Positions 31,252 through 40,058 of a stretch of DNA of 64,000 nt are shown here, piece after piece. Source of the stretch: Chelonobacter sp050613185 (GTDB lineage Bacteria > Pseudomonadota > Gammaproteobacteria > Enterobacterales > Pasteurellaceae). The position numbers and the translations under genes are program-made. The number at the start of each line of letters is the position of its first letter. Position 1 is the stretch's first letter. Under the pieces are notes generated by a model, which was not told the DNA's origin, made no database searches, and saw only the letters and a list, made by a program, of their open reading frames with translations. The stretch covers positions 1 to 64,000 of the forward strand of contig NZ_CP192511.1 of the NCBI RefSeq assembly GCF_050613185.1, written 5' to 3'.

Positions 31252-31592
31252 TCCAAGAAAAACTCTACTCCGCCCTGTCGCCTTTGGTGTCGGGGCGTTG
31301 TTTTTATGAGGTCGTGCCGGAAACCAATACCGAGTACCCGGTTATCGTGTATCAGTTTCCACTGATTTCGCCTAATTCCGCACTGGAAGACGGTGATTTA
31401 GACGATTTTCAGGTACAGATCGATATTTATAGCCGCCATTCGGACGATGTTTTTAACTTGCGCAAACCGGTCTTTCTGGCATTAGAAAACGCGTTTGAAT
31501 TTGCGGAACGCATTAACGATCACAGCGATTACGAGCCGGACACCAAATTGCACCGGCGATTAATTTTATACACCATAGCATATGAGGGCTAA
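31248..31592 (+). CDS. DUF3168 tail terminator / completion protein
   Basis: 114 aa. The YSALSPLV-to-EYPVIVYQFPL-to-FQVQIDIYSRH layout and the C-terminal LHRRLILYTIAYEG match DUF3168, gpU-like tail terminator proteins. It is placed between gp10 and the tube protein, as usual. Confidence 0.85.
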   Translation: MIQEKLYSALSPLVSGRCFYEVVPETNTEYPVIVYQFPLISPNSALEDGDLDDFQVQIDIYSRHSDDVFNLRKPVFLALENAFEFAERINDHSDYEPDTKLHRRLILYTIAYEG

Positions 31593-31596
31593 ACTT

Positions 31597-32256
31597 ATGA
31601 CAACACAAACCACCCCGTTTCAGGGAACAAAATTTTACTTGGGCAAAGGTATTGTACAAAACAGTGAAAAAACGATTACCGCGTGTGAAGTAACCGATGT
31701 CGCTACAATCACCATTGCAGACGGTACCTTTGCTAAAGGCGACTTAATCCGAATCACAGGCTTAGGCAGCCTTGACGGTTACTACCCTGTTAAATCGGCT
31801 ACCACCACCAAAATCACCTTTGCCGACGAAGTGGATTGGTCGAACTTCGACAAACCAACGGTATTCACCAATGCCAAAGCGGCTAAAGTAGATTGGTCAT
31901 CAAATTTCTGTGCCATCAAAAATATTGAAATTGACGGTGACACCTTAACCGAAGAAGACGTTACCACCATGTGTTCAGAAGGCACGGAAACCGAACCGGG
32001 CGACATCGAATTCGGTTCGGTCAAACTGACCTTTTTCTACGCGCCTGCCACGACAATGCAAGCGGATCTCCGTAAGAAATTCTACGGCAAAGAAACGTTC
32101 CCGTACAAAATGGTACTGCGCAAAGAACAAGGCTCTATCTACGGCACAGGCTTCATTCAAACCGGTGCTAATGCCTCCGGTGAAGTCAAAGGCAAATTCG
32201 AATCCGGTATCACGATTAAAAAATCAAAACGCGATTACTTGCTGCCGGTGGCGTAA
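31597..32256 (+). CDS. Major tail tube protein
   Basis: 219 aa from ATG 31597 (GAGGG upstream). Opens TTQTTPFQGTKFYLG with an inserted Ig-like region near residues 20-90 (ADGTFAKGDLIRITGLGSLDGYYPV), then EEDVTTMCSEGTETEPGD and the C-terminal FESGITIKKSKRDYLLP. Polymerises into the tail tube of the siphovirus. Confidence 0.85.
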   Translation: MTTQTTPFQGTKFYLGKGIVQNSEKTITACEVTDVATITIADGTFAKGDLIRITGLGSLDGYYPVKSATTTKITFADEVDWSNFDKPTVFTNAKAAKVDWSSNFCAIKNIEIDGDTLTEEDVTTMCSEGTETEPGDIEFGSVKLTFFYAPATTMQADLRKKFYGKETFPYKMVLRKEQGSIYGTGFIQTGANASGEVKGKFESGITIKKSKRDYLLPVA

Positions 32257-32318
32257 GCCGAACCGCACTTTTATGCCCTGCTTCGGTGGGGCTTATTTTT
32301 GACTAAAAGGACATCGTT

Positions 32319-32741
32319 ATGACACAACAAAATGGCAACCGCCAAGATTTATTTGCAATCAAACCTAAATTAACTCCCGTTGAAATTCACGGCAAAACGT
32401 TTTTTATCCGTGAACTTAATGTCGGTGAAACCAATAAAGCGCTGTACGGACAGCGTGCTGCGTTGCTTAAACTCGCCCAAGAACAAAGCATTGAGCTGAA
32501 CATGGAAGACGAGCTGGTGCTGACCATGCAGCTACGCAACGTGTACGATCCGTACACCCTCGCACGCAACATTGCCACACGTTTATGTGACGAAAACGGC
32601 AAAAACCTGTTCAATGCCGATAGCCAAGACGACTTAGATCAGATTTTGACCCTCGACGGCTCAGTGCTTGACGCAATCAATAAGGTCTTGGCAACGGAAG
32701 AACCGGAAAAAAACTCACCGAACGCCGACGATTCCAACTAA
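32319..32741 (+). CDS. Tail assembly chaperone G
   Basis: 140 aa. Starts near FAIKPKLTPVEIHGKTFFIREL; helical, acidic. Upstream member of the G/GT chaperone pair that coats the tape measure during tail assembly. Near its 3' end the slippery heptamer A-AAA-AAC (32708-32714) is in the correct phase for a -1 shift into the T frame, giving a predicted 232-aa GT protein. Confidence 0.85.
   Translation: MTQQNGNRQDLFAIKPKLTPVEIHGKTFFIRELNVGETNKALYGQRAALLKLAQEQSIELNMEDELVLTMQLRNVYDPYTLARNIATRLCDENGKNLFNADSQDDLDQILTLDGSVLDAINKVLATEEPEKNSPNADDSN
32708..32714 (+). promoter_or_regulatory. -1 programmed frameshift slippery site
   Basis: The codons GAA-AAA-AAC present A-AAA-AAC in the zero frame. After a -1 slip the reading continues CTC ACC GAA... 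with no stop into the downstream open frame. The placement matches lambda and HK97 tail chaperone genes. Confidence 0.85.
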
Positions 32742-33016
32742 CCCTATCGTTGGCGTTAGGCAAAACGCTACAAGAAATCGAAACCATGCCCGAACCGCAC
32801 TTGCGTGAATATCAGCAATTTTATCAAGAGCAACCGTTCGGGCTGTGGCGTGACGATTTCAGAACAGCACAAATCGCCTATTTACTGGCAGCCGTCAATT
32901 CAGATCCGAAAAAATCATCACCGAAACTCACCAACTTTATGCCGTTCTTTACGGATAAAAGTGCGGTGGCGGACGATGACGACGATGGCAGCGAAGAGTT
33001 TTTGGCGAATAGATAG
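32714..33016 (+). CDS. T-frame extension of tail chaperone GT
   Basis: 100 codons reached by -1 frameshift from the G gene. It contains LALGKTLQEIETMPEPHLREYQQFYQEQPFGLWRDDFRTAQIAYLLA, typical of the T part (Trp/Arg-rich), and an acidic end. The only in-frame start near its beginning is a TTG at 32750 with no ribosome-binding site, so independent translation is unlikely. Confidence 0.82.
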   Translation, partial: LTERRRFQLTLSLALGKTLQEIETMPEPHLREYQQFYQEQPFGLWRDDFRTAQIAYLLAAVNSDPKKSSPKLTNFMPFFTDKSAVADDDDDGSEEFLANR

Positions 33017-33034
33017 CCCGAATAACCGGGCTAT
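33013..33034 (+). terminator. Hairpin closing the chaperone segment
   Basis: ATAGCCCG and CGGGCTAT form an 8-bp stem overlapping the stop codon of the GT frame, followed only by a short AAATTT. It is a weak terminator or mRNA stabiliser at the edge of the inserted cargo island. Confidence 0.45.
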
Positions 33035-33110
33035 AAATTTGATCCGGCTCACTTTAATTGTCAGAAAATTATGATAATGTTGCTCTACATTTTGATAACA
33101 AGGAGCAAAA

Positions 33111-33473
33111 ATGAAAAAGGTATTGACCACCATTTTACTAAGCGCATTCCTTACTGCATGTATAGGCAGTCAAGGAATGAAAAAGGATAAATTATTACAA
33201 GAAAAACCAACACTTGACCTAATAACCACAAAAACTGTTGATGAATATTTTCAATGTATTAAACCATTTTGGCTACATCATTTAGGTTATCATGAAGAAA
33301 AAAGAGAAAATGATATTCGATTAAGTTCTACTCCTAATGTAAATGTTGTCAGATTTATTTTGGATATAAAGAAAGCATATAAAGGCAGCAATATCTTATT
33401 TTATAATGGTACGCAAACAACATTTGCTTTAGGTGATGTTTTATACCCAATAGAAAATTGTGCGAAATATTAG
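33111..33473 (+). CDS. Putative lipoprotein moron
   Basis: 120 aa. Signal peptide with lipobox LTAC (Cys about residue 17), then a mixed alpha/beta domain with two more Cys. AAGGAG precedes the ATG. It is AT-rich and lies between the tail chaperone and tape-measure genes, where lambdoid phages often carry host-altering genes. A role in superinfection exclusion at the outer membrane is possible (compare Cor or Llp), but no family is recognised. Confidence 0.65.
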   Translation: MKKVLTTILLSAFLTACIGSQGMKKDKLLQEKPTLDLITTKTVDEYFQCIKPFWLHHLGYHEEKRENDIRLSSTPNVNVVRFILDIKKAYKGSNILFYNGTQTTFALGDVLYPIENCAKY

Positions 33474-33481
33474 GCAGAAAA

Positions 33482-34324
33482 ATGGATAAATTTGTTGTCG
33501 TTGACATTGAAACTGCGAACCCCAATTTAACTTCTATATGCCAAATTGGAATCGCTATTTATCATAATGGTGCGCTGGTAAAAACTTGGGATTCGTTGAT
33601 TAATCCGTGTGACTATTTTGATCCTATGAATATATGTATACATGGAATAACCCCCTCACAAGTAAAAAATGCGCCTACGATTATACAAGTTAAAGACCAA
33701 ATACTTTCATTATTTAGTAAGTATGTGATCTGCTCATATGGTGCCTTTGACAGAGTATCGCTAACAAGGTTATTTCCGGAAATAGATAATGAGTGGCTTG
33801 ATATTATGCGCGTTGTTCGGCGTTCATGGAATAATAAATTCTCAGAAAAAGGATATGGACTTGCCAAAGTTGCTAAATATTTAAATATAAGATTAGAAAA
33901 TCATCACAACGCTCTTGATGATGCAATTATTGCAGGGGAAATTTTAAATAGAGCAATATGTGATAGCGAGCAGGATTTATCTTTTTGGCTTTCTCGCATC
34001 AAAAAACCGATGGATATAGAAAAGGCTATAATCAGTAGAATAGGCAATCCTGATGGTATTTTATTTGGAGAAACAGTTGTATTTACAGGAGAATTATCAA
34101 TTCCAAGACGTGAAGCCGCAGAGAAAGCGGCTATAGTAGGGTGTAATGTCGTAGATGGTGTATCAAAAAAAGTGACTATGCTCGTTATCGGTATTCAAGA
34201 TAAAGATAAACTAAGAGGCAAAGAATTAAGCAATAAAGAAATAAAAGCTCAAGAACTAATAACTAAAGGTCATAATATAATGATCCTGTCCGAAAGTGAT
34301 TTTTTCAATTTGATAAATGAATAG
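33482..34324 (+). CDS. DEDD exonuclease - BRCT domain fusion protein
   Basis: 280 aa from ATG 33482. Residues 1-170 are a DnaQ-like 3'-5' exonuclease: VVVDIETANPN (DxE), ICSYGAFDRVSL, and HHNALDDAIIAGEIL (HxxxxD). Residues about 195-280 are a BRCT domain (GETVVFTGELSIPRREAAEKAAIVGCNVVDGVSKKVTMLVIG), as in NAD-dependent ligases. This pairing is known in bacterial exonucleases of the DNA polymerase III epsilon group. It is AT-rich, has no uptake signal and is not a standard tail-operon gene. It may act in DNA repair or counter a host defence. Confidence 0.85.
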   Translation: MDKFVVVDIETANPNLTSICQIGIAIYHNGALVKTWDSLINPCDYFDPMNICIHGITPSQVKNAPTIIQVKDQILSLFSKYVICSYGAFDRVSLTRLFPEIDNEWLDIMRVVRRSWNNKFSEKGYGLAKVAKYLNIRLENHHNALDDAIIAGEILNRAICDSEQDLSFWLSRIKKPMDIEKAIISRIGNPDGILFGETVVFTGELSIPRREAAEKAAIVGCNVVDGVSKKVTMLVIGIQDKDKLRGKELSNKEIKAQELITKGHNIMILSESDFFNLINE

Positions 34325-34364
34325 TTGACATACCTTCTATAAAAGCGGAAAACCGCACCCGACA

Positions 34365-34389
34365 GTGATCTGCCCCCAAAAAGTTGGAC
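34365..34389. mobile_element. Solo IS3-family-like terminal repeat
   Basis: TGATCTGCCCCCAAAAAGTTGGAC resembles the terminal inverted repeat of IS3-family (IS150-group) elements. No transposase is present. It adjoins the truncated DUF2513 gene, suggesting an IS inserted and later deleted. Confidence 0.45.
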
Positions 34390-34616
34390 GATTAAATGAT
34401 GCTGGGTTGATTTTAATTGATGACCTGTCCGATGCTGGTGGCGAAGATTACGTTGCCCTTTCTCTAATGTGGCAAGGACACGCGTTTCTAGACAAAATCC
34501 GAAATGACAGCATTTGGAACTCGGTTAAAAGTACGATCAAAACAAAAGGTGTCGATCTCTCGTTTGACTTGATAAAAACCGTGACAACAACGGCAATTAA
34601 AGGGCTATTTAATTGA
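34365..34616 (+). pseudogene. DUF2513 family protein, 5'-truncated
   Basis: The frame encodes RLNDAGLILIDDLSD, ALSLMWQGHAFLDKIRNDSIWNSVKSTIKTKG, LSFDLIKTVTTTAIKGLF, which is the C-terminal half of DUF2513 proteins. The N-terminal half is missing and replaced by IS-like sequence; no ribosome-binding site is visible. DUF2513 function is unknown. Confidence 0.65.
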
Positions 34617-34670
34617 AAAATCGGCGAAATTGTGTTATATATTGAGTAGTTGATAATGAGGGAGGTGGTT

Positions 34671-34871
34671 ATGTTTCGTTGGCTTGTTGATCGAATGATT
34701 GATGCTGCGGCATTGGTGTTTATTCCAATCTTTGCTTTTATTTTTTTAAGCGACTTCTTTTTATCAAGAACTACAAATGAAAGATTATTAATTCTTGCGG
34801 TTTTATTTGGACCTTTGATTATTTTTTATTTAAACAAATACCAAAAATATCAACACAGTAAGAATAAATGA
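34671..34871 (+). CDS. Small two-helix membrane protein (66 aa)
   Basis: ATG 34671 has an excellent GAGGGAGG. Two hydrophobic segments (about residues 10-28 and 38-55) and a basic tail. It is the last gene of the cargo island before a strong terminator. Function unknown; small membrane peptides in such islands often alter superinfection. Confidence 0.65.
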   Translation: MFRWLVDRMIDAAALVFIPIFAFIFLSDFFLSRTTNERLLILAVLFGPLIIFYLNKYQKYQHSKNK

Positions 34872-34892
34872 TTCAAAACATACAAGGTTACT

Positions 34893-34918
34893 AAGCTCGC
34901 TTCGGCGGGCTTTTTTTT
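34893..34918 (+). terminator. Terminator closing the cargo island
   Basis: AAGCTCGC-TTCG-GCGGGCTT (one G-T pair, UUCG loop) followed by eight T, just before the tape measure gene. Late transcription must pass it, consistent with Q antitermination. Confidence 0.85.
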
Positions 34919-34931
34919 ATGGGAGAAATAC

Positions 34932-37900
34932 ATGGCTGGGGCATTAGGTGGATTAAATATCTGGATTGGACTAGATAGTGTTGCCTTTCAAAAAGGGTTA
35001 GATAAAGCAGAATACCAAACGCAAAAATTTGTAAAAAGTACAGATAAGGCGTTCAAAAATGTTGAAAAAAGCCTGAAAAATTTAGAGAAGGCTAGTGGTT
35101 GGGCTACTAAAGGCTTTTTAGGCGGAAAGGCTGTAGGTCTAGGCAAATCAGTTATTCAACATGCCGACGCTTATACCGAAATCGGCAACCGAATGAAATT
35201 GGTTACTTCAAATTCAGTAGAAAGTGCGCGTGCAATGCAAACGGTATTTGATGTCTCACTGCGCACCAATCAAAGTGTTGATGGAACTGCACAAGTTTAT
35301 CAACGCTTTGCACAAAATGCGCAGCAACTTGGGATTAGTCAAGCGCAAGTTGCCAGCTTAACAGAAACCGTCTCAAAAGCCGTGGCGATTTCAGGGGCAA
35401 GTGCGGCATCGGCGCAAGCGGCATTAATGCAATTCGGGCAATCTTTAGCCTCTGGTGTTTTTCGTGGACAAGAATTTAACTCCGTCATGGAGCAAACACC
35501 GGGATTAGCGCAAGCTATCGCTAGAGGCTTAGGTGTTACCATAGGTGAACTTCGCCAAATGGCAAATGACGGCAAGCTGACAATGGACGTGCTTATTCCA
35601 GCGTTGGAAAAAGCCAAAGCCAGTGTAGATCAGCAATTTTCAACGCGTGTATTAACGGTATCAGCCGCATTCGAAAATCTGAAAACCGCCACCACCCAAT
35701 GGATCGGCGAACTCAATACTGGCACTCTCAGTACGAGTACTTTAGCTAAAGGAATTAATATTGTTGCCAATAATTTTGATCAGGCAACAAAAGCTGCCGC
35801 TGGTTTTGCGGCAATCGCAGGCTATATCGCGCTACGCTCAAAAATTTCTACACTTGCAGATAATCAAAATCAAAAAATGTTGGCTCAACAACAAGTTGTA
35901 CTTGAACAGCAAAAAGCAACCGCATTGGCACAAACTACGCAAGCGAATTATTCCAAAGTGCGGTCAGAATATGACTTAGCGAAAGCCGAAATCAGCAGTA
36001 TGCAAACGACACGCCAACAAATTGTCGTTGAGCGTGAAAAACTTGCGGTGCAAATTCAAGGCGCGGCATCTTATTCTGAGCGTAAGCTCTTAAGCGCGGA
36101 ATTAGCGTTGCTAACTCAAAAAGAAACGACACTGACGCAACTACAAAGTGCCGCTGAACAAAAAATGATAGCAACCAAAAAAGGGTTAAAAATTGCCTAT
36201 GCTGAAAATGCTGTAGCACAAAGTGCTTATTCTGCGGGCATGATCAAAGCGGGAACAGCAACCAAACTTTTTCAAGCCTTATCAGTTGGTGTTCGTAACG
36301 AATTAAAAATGCTCAAAGTCGCATTTTTAACCAACCCTATCGGAATAATGCTGACGGGTGTAACCGCCTTAGCAGGGCTTTATATGCTACTTGGTGATTC
36401 TACCGATGAAGCCAAGCGTGCGCAGTTAGAATATGCTGAAGCCCTTGATGTCAGTGAAAGCGCATTGAAAAGCATGACCGCGGCGCAGGTCGAGGCGAAT
36501 GTGACGTTGCTGTCTGCCGCAATCGCGGCACAGTCCGCAGCATTGGAAAAATTAACCCAACAATATGAGCGCGCTAAACAAGCCGCGAAAGAAAGTAGCA
36601 TTACCACCTATGATAGTTTTGGTGGTCCATCTTATACCTACAACAAATCTGACAAAGAGATGGTAACCGCGCGGCAAGAAGAGGCGCGGCTGTTGCTGGC
36701 GGTGAAAGAGGCGCAGGATAAGGTAGCGGCTTCCCAAGAGAAATTGGCACAGTTGGCTGGCATTCAAGCTGATAAAATCAAAGATGAGTTAAATGCGGCA
36801 TTGAAAGACAGCGGCGTTATTTTGCAGCAGCTTGATCCGGATATGCAGAAATTTGCCAATGAGTTGCTCGATGTGAATAGCCATGTGCTGACCCTTAATC
36901 CGAATTTGAAAGCCTTAATGGGAACAACCTTGCAATTGGCAAGTGCGGCGGTGCAAGCGGCTTTAGGTTTGGAGCAAATGAACCAAGCCAAAAACCAAGT
37001 GTATAGCGACAATGCGCAGCAGGAAATTGAACGGCTACAGCGTCAAGCTAAGATCGCTGGTGCGAAAACTGATAAAGAACGGATCAAATACCAAGTGGAA
37101 GACTACCGTGCAGGCTTAGAAAAGCGTGCGGAAAAAGACGGTTTAAGCCAGTACGATATTGACGGTATGGCAGCGGCATATGAAAAGATGTTGGCAACTC
37201 GGCAAGGCAATAAGCCGACCAAATCCGGCAAAAAAGAAAAATCCCTTGAAGATTGGAAAACGGATTGGGATAGCTTCCATGATGAAATTCAACGCTCGAA
37301 TGCATCGGCGATGAAAACGATTGAATTGAATGAGTTGCGTCTGTCGCAAAAGATTGATGAATTTCGGAAAAATGGGGTAATCAGCGAGGCGGAAGCGGCG
37401 GCGGCACGGTTGCAGATTGAGCAACGCTATATCCAAGAGCGGTTAGAACTAGCGGGGCAATACAATCAAGCCATCGCGGCACAGCAACGCTACAAAAAAA
37501 TCATGGAAGATGTGACCGCACTTGAGAAGTCGGGGCATTTAACCAAAGACCAAGCCGACGAGGTGAAATCAGAAGCAAATTGGCAACTGTGGAAAGATCA
37601 GGCGGATAAAAGCGACCCGCTCAACGGGGTGACGGTAGCAATGCACGACTTCGGCAAAGCGACAGAAGATGTCATGGGCAACGTTGCCAACATCACGCAA
37701 AATGCCCTCGGTGGTATGTCGGACGCGCTGACGGATTTTGTGCTGACGGGTAAAGCGGATTTTCGCGGCTTAGCACAGTCTATTATCAAAGACATCACTG
37801 GCATGATTATCAAGATGATGATTTTCAATGCACTGAAGTCCGCTTTAGGTGGAACATCATTGGGTGCCGCATTGGGATTTGATGGTGGAGGTTTAGTCGG

Positions 37901-38291
37901 TTTTGACGGCGGCGGCTACACAGGACACGGCAATCGTCTAACCCCGGCAGGTATCGTCCACAAAGGCGAATACGTCTTGACAAAAGAAGCAACAAGCCGC
38001 ATTGGTCGGGAGTATTTAGACTTTTTGAATTATGCCGGTGGCCGTGGTTTTGCCAATGGTGGTGGCGTTGCCGTGCCGAAAGTGCCGAGTATGAATTATC
38101 GTGCGCAAAGCGCAAGCAACAACGAAAACCATGTTGAGATTACGGTAAACGTCACGGAAAGCGGTCAGAATGCCGATGTACAAGCCAGCGGCAAAATGGG
38201 TGCGGAATTGGGGCGCATGATAAAAAGCAAAGTGCTTGAAGTGCTGAATGAACAAAGTCGAGCGGGAGGTATGCTGCGTGGAAGTATTTAA
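34932..38291 (+). CDS. Tail tape measure protein
   Basis: 1119 aa. The N-terminal tape_meas_nterm domain (IGLDSVAFQKGLDKAE; FGQSLASGVFRGQEFNSVMEQTPGLAQAIARGLGV; LRQMANDGKLT) is followed by long coiled coils (about residues 320-450 and 520-880) and hydrophobic stretches (about 465-485). The C-terminal lambda-H-like region includes DFRGLAQSIIKDITGMIIKMMIF and Gly-rich repeats. The length sets the tail length, here roughly 150-170 nm by the usual 0.15 nm per residue rule. Confidence 0.93.
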   Translation: MAGALGGLNIWIGLDSVAFQKGLDKAEYQTQKFVKSTDKAFKNVEKSLKNLEKASGWATKGFLGGKAVGLGKSVIQHADAYTEIGNRMKLVTSNSVESARAMQTVFDVSLRTNQSVDGTAQVYQRFAQNAQQLGISQAQVASLTETVSKAVAISGASAASAQAALMQFGQSLASGVFRGQEFNSVMEQTPGLAQAIARGLGVTIGELRQMANDGKLTMDVLIPALEKAKASVDQQFSTRVLTVSAAFENLKTATTQWIGELNTGTLSTSTLAKGINIVANNFDQATKAAAGFAAIAGYIALRSKISTLADNQNQKMLAQQQVVLEQQKATALAQTTQANYSKVRSEYDLAKAEISSMQTTRQQIVVEREKLAVQIQGAASYSERKLLSAELALLTQKETTLTQLQSAAEQKMIATKKGLKIAYAENAVAQSAYSAGMIKAGTATKLFQALSVGVRNELKMLKVAFLTNPIGIMLTGVTALAGLYMLLGDSTDEAKRAQLEYAEALDVSESALKSMTAAQVEANVTLLSAAIAAQSAALEKLTQQYERAKQAAKESSITTYDSFGGPSYTYNKSDKEMVTARQEEARLLLAVKEAQDKVAASQEKLAQLAGIQADKIKDELNAALKDSGVILQQLDPDMQKFANELLDVNSHVLTLNPNLKALMGTTLQLASAAVQAALGLEQMNQAKNQVYSDNAQQEIERLQRQAKIAGAKTDKERIKYQVEDYRAGLEKRAEKDGLSQYDIDGMAAAYEKMLATRQGNKPTKSGKKEKSLEDWKTDWDSFHDEIQRSNASAMKTIELNELRLSQKIDEFRKNGVISEAEAAAARLQIEQRYIQERLELAGQYNQAIAAQQRYKKIMEDVTALEKSGHLTKDQADEVKSEANWQLWKDQADKSDPLNGVTVAMHDFGKATEDVMGNVANITQNALGGMSDALTDFVLTGKADFRGLAQSIIKDITGMIIKMMIFNALKSALGGTSLGAALGFDGGGLVGFDGGGYTGHGNRLTPAGIVHKGEYVLTKEATSRIGREYLDFLNYAGGRGFANGGGVAVPKVPSMNYRAQSASNNENHVEITVNVTESGQNADVQASGKMGAELGRMIKSKVLEVLNEQSRAGGMLRGSI

Positions 38292-38604
38292 CTATTGCCC
38301 TTTACCGGGCATGACGGTGGACAATGAACCGGCGGTAAACGAAGTGCAGTTTAATGACGGCTACGTTCAACGCCGCCCAAAAGGGATTAACAATCTACTA
38401 AGGAAATACCCGGCAACCTTTAAAGTGCGGAATGAAAAGCGTCTTGATGTGGACGCTTTTTTTATGCGTCATGGGGGCTATTTGCCTTTTCTTTGGCAAG
38501 ATCCATACAGCGGAAAACAGGTCAAAGTGATTTGTAGCAAGTGGTCGGCAAAAATGGGGCGCACGCATACCGAATTTAGTTGCGAAATTAAGGAGACCCG
38601 ATGA
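38278..38604 (+). CDS. Minor tail protein M
   Basis: 108 aa from GTG 38278 (GGAGG upstream), overlapping the tape measure end by 14 nt. EVQFNDGYVQRRPKGINNLLRKYPATFKV and GYLPFLWQDPYSGKQVKVICSKW match lambda gpM-like distal tail proteins. Confidence 0.9.
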   Translation: MEVFNYCPLPGMTVDNEPAVNEVQFNDGYVQRRPKGINNLLRKYPATFKVRNEKRLDVDAFFMRHGGYLPFLWQDPYSGKQVKVICSKWSAKMGRTHTEFSCEIKETR

Positions 38605-39320
38605 GACCGATTAGCACAAAATTTAAGGTGGAATTGAGCAAGCTCACCCAAGATGCGTTGCTTGAGCTGTGGGAGATTGATCTGCGCGCTATCAAAGACA
38701 GAGACGGCAGTTACGGCGATATTTACCGTTTTCACAACGGCTTAAATGGCGTGAATGCCGATGTTGTTTTTGCCGGCAACCGCTATACCGCATTTCCAAT
38801 TCATGCGTCGGGATTTGAATCTAGCAGTCAAGGACCAAGCAACCGTCCTACCCTATCGATTGCCAATTTAAACGGTTTGGTTACCGCCATTTCTGAGCGT
38901 TATTCCCAAGCCGTCGGCGCACGAGTAAAGCGGGTGCTGGTGCTGGCGAAATACATTGATGCGGTTAATTTTGCCAGTGGTAAAAACCCCTACGCCGACA
39001 CCAATGAGGGTGCAATCAGTCATTATCTGATCGAACGGCTATCACAATTGGATAATGATGTCGGCACTTTCGAACTGGCAAGCCCGGCGGAAACCGATAA
39101 GGCACGGATTCCGCTACGCATGATCACCGCAGATGTCTGCGCTTTCCAATACCGTAGTCCGGAGTGCGGTTACACTGGCGGCGCGGTTGCCGATGAATTC
39201 GATCAACCGACCAACGATCCAAAAAAAGACCGTTGCTCGCACTGTTTAACCGGCTGCCGATTCCGCTTTGGTAATGGCATATTACCCTTTGGCGGCTTTC
39301 CGTCAGTGAATAAATTTTAG
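38601..39320 (+). CDS. Minor tail protein L
   Basis: 239 aa. LLELWEIDLRAIKD, FTAFPI-like region (YTAFPIHASGFESSSQGPSNRPTLSIANL), and a C-terminal Cys set (CAFQYRSPECGYTG; DRCSHCLTGCRFRFG) that binds an iron-sulfur cluster in lambda gpL. Together with K, I and J it builds the tail tip. Confidence 0.93.
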   Translation: MRPISTKFKVELSKLTQDALLELWEIDLRAIKDRDGSYGDIYRFHNGLNGVNADVVFAGNRYTAFPIHASGFESSSQGPSNRPTLSIANLNGLVTAISERYSQAVGARVKRVLVLAKYIDAVNFASGKNPYADTNEGAISHYLIERLSQLDNDVGTFELASPAETDKARIPLRMITADVCAFQYRSPECGYTGGAVADEFDQPTNDPKKDRCSHCLTGCRFRFGNGILPFGGFPSVNKF

Positions 39321-39329
39321 GATATTCAG

Positions 39330-40058
39330 ATGACACTCGAACAACACATCATCGCTTATGCCAAAAGCTACGAACCGCAAGAAATCTGCGGTTTTGTTGT
39401 TTTTGAGGGGGCGCAACAGCGATTTATTGCTTGCGACAATATTGCCGCTGAGCCGGAACGCTATTTTGAAATTCACCCGGACGATTGGCTGAAAGCGCAA
39501 TTAGCGGACGGAATTGTTGCGCTGGTGCATTCGCACCCCGACGGATTGCCATTTTTATCCGAAGCGGATCGACAAATGCAAGTGCGGTCAGGCTTGGACT
39601 GGTGGCTAGTCTGTGATGAAAAAATTCACCAATTCCGCCATGTACCGCACTTGATCGGACGAGAATTTGCGCACGGCACGGCAGACTGCTACAGCTTGTT
39701 TCGTGATGCCTATATGCTCGCAGGGTTTGATTTTCCTGAATTTACTTACGATGAAGAATGGTATCGGGAAGAACAAGATTTGTATCTCGACAACATGGCT
39801 AAACACGGATTTACCTGTGTTAGCGAGCCGCAACCGGGCGATGTGATCCTTATGCAGATTTCTTCCCCTGTCGCCAATCATGCGGCAATTTATCTCGGCA
39901 ATCAACAAATGTTGCACCATACCCCGAACCGCTTATCCAAGCGCGATATTTATGGGGGATATTGGCAACGCAGCACGCACAGTATTTGGAGGCATTCACA
40001 ATGGCAACCGTCAAACTTCACGGCGATTTACAACGATTTGGCAGCCAGTTCGAATTAG
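39330..40058 (+). CDS. Tail assembly protein K (JAMM + NlpC/P60)
   Basis: 242 aa. N-terminal MPN/JAB domain with E and H-S-H-P-D (LVHSHPDGLP) and a C-terminal NlpC/P60 peptidase (GTADCYSLFRDAY with the Cys nucleophile; HAAIYLGN with the His). Needed for tail-tip maturation and possibly cell-wall entry. Confidence 0.93.
   Translation: MTLEQHIIAYAKSYEPQEICGFVVFEGAQQRFIACDNIAAEPERYFEIHPDDWLKAQLADGIVALVHSHPDGLPFLSEADRQMQVRSGLDWWLVCDEKIHQFRHVPHLIGREFAHGTADCYSLFRDAYMLAGFDFPEFTYDEEWYREEQDLYLDNMAKHGFTCVSEPQPGDVILMQISSPVANHAAIYLGNQQMLHHTPNRLSKRDIYGGYWQRSTHSIWRHSQWQPSNFTAIYNDLAASSN

Noticed and set aside
32750..33016. Independent gene starting at TTG 32750
   Set aside because: No ribosome-binding site, and the frame is continuous with the -1 frame from the A-AAA-AAC slippery site. 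It is the T part of a frameshift product.
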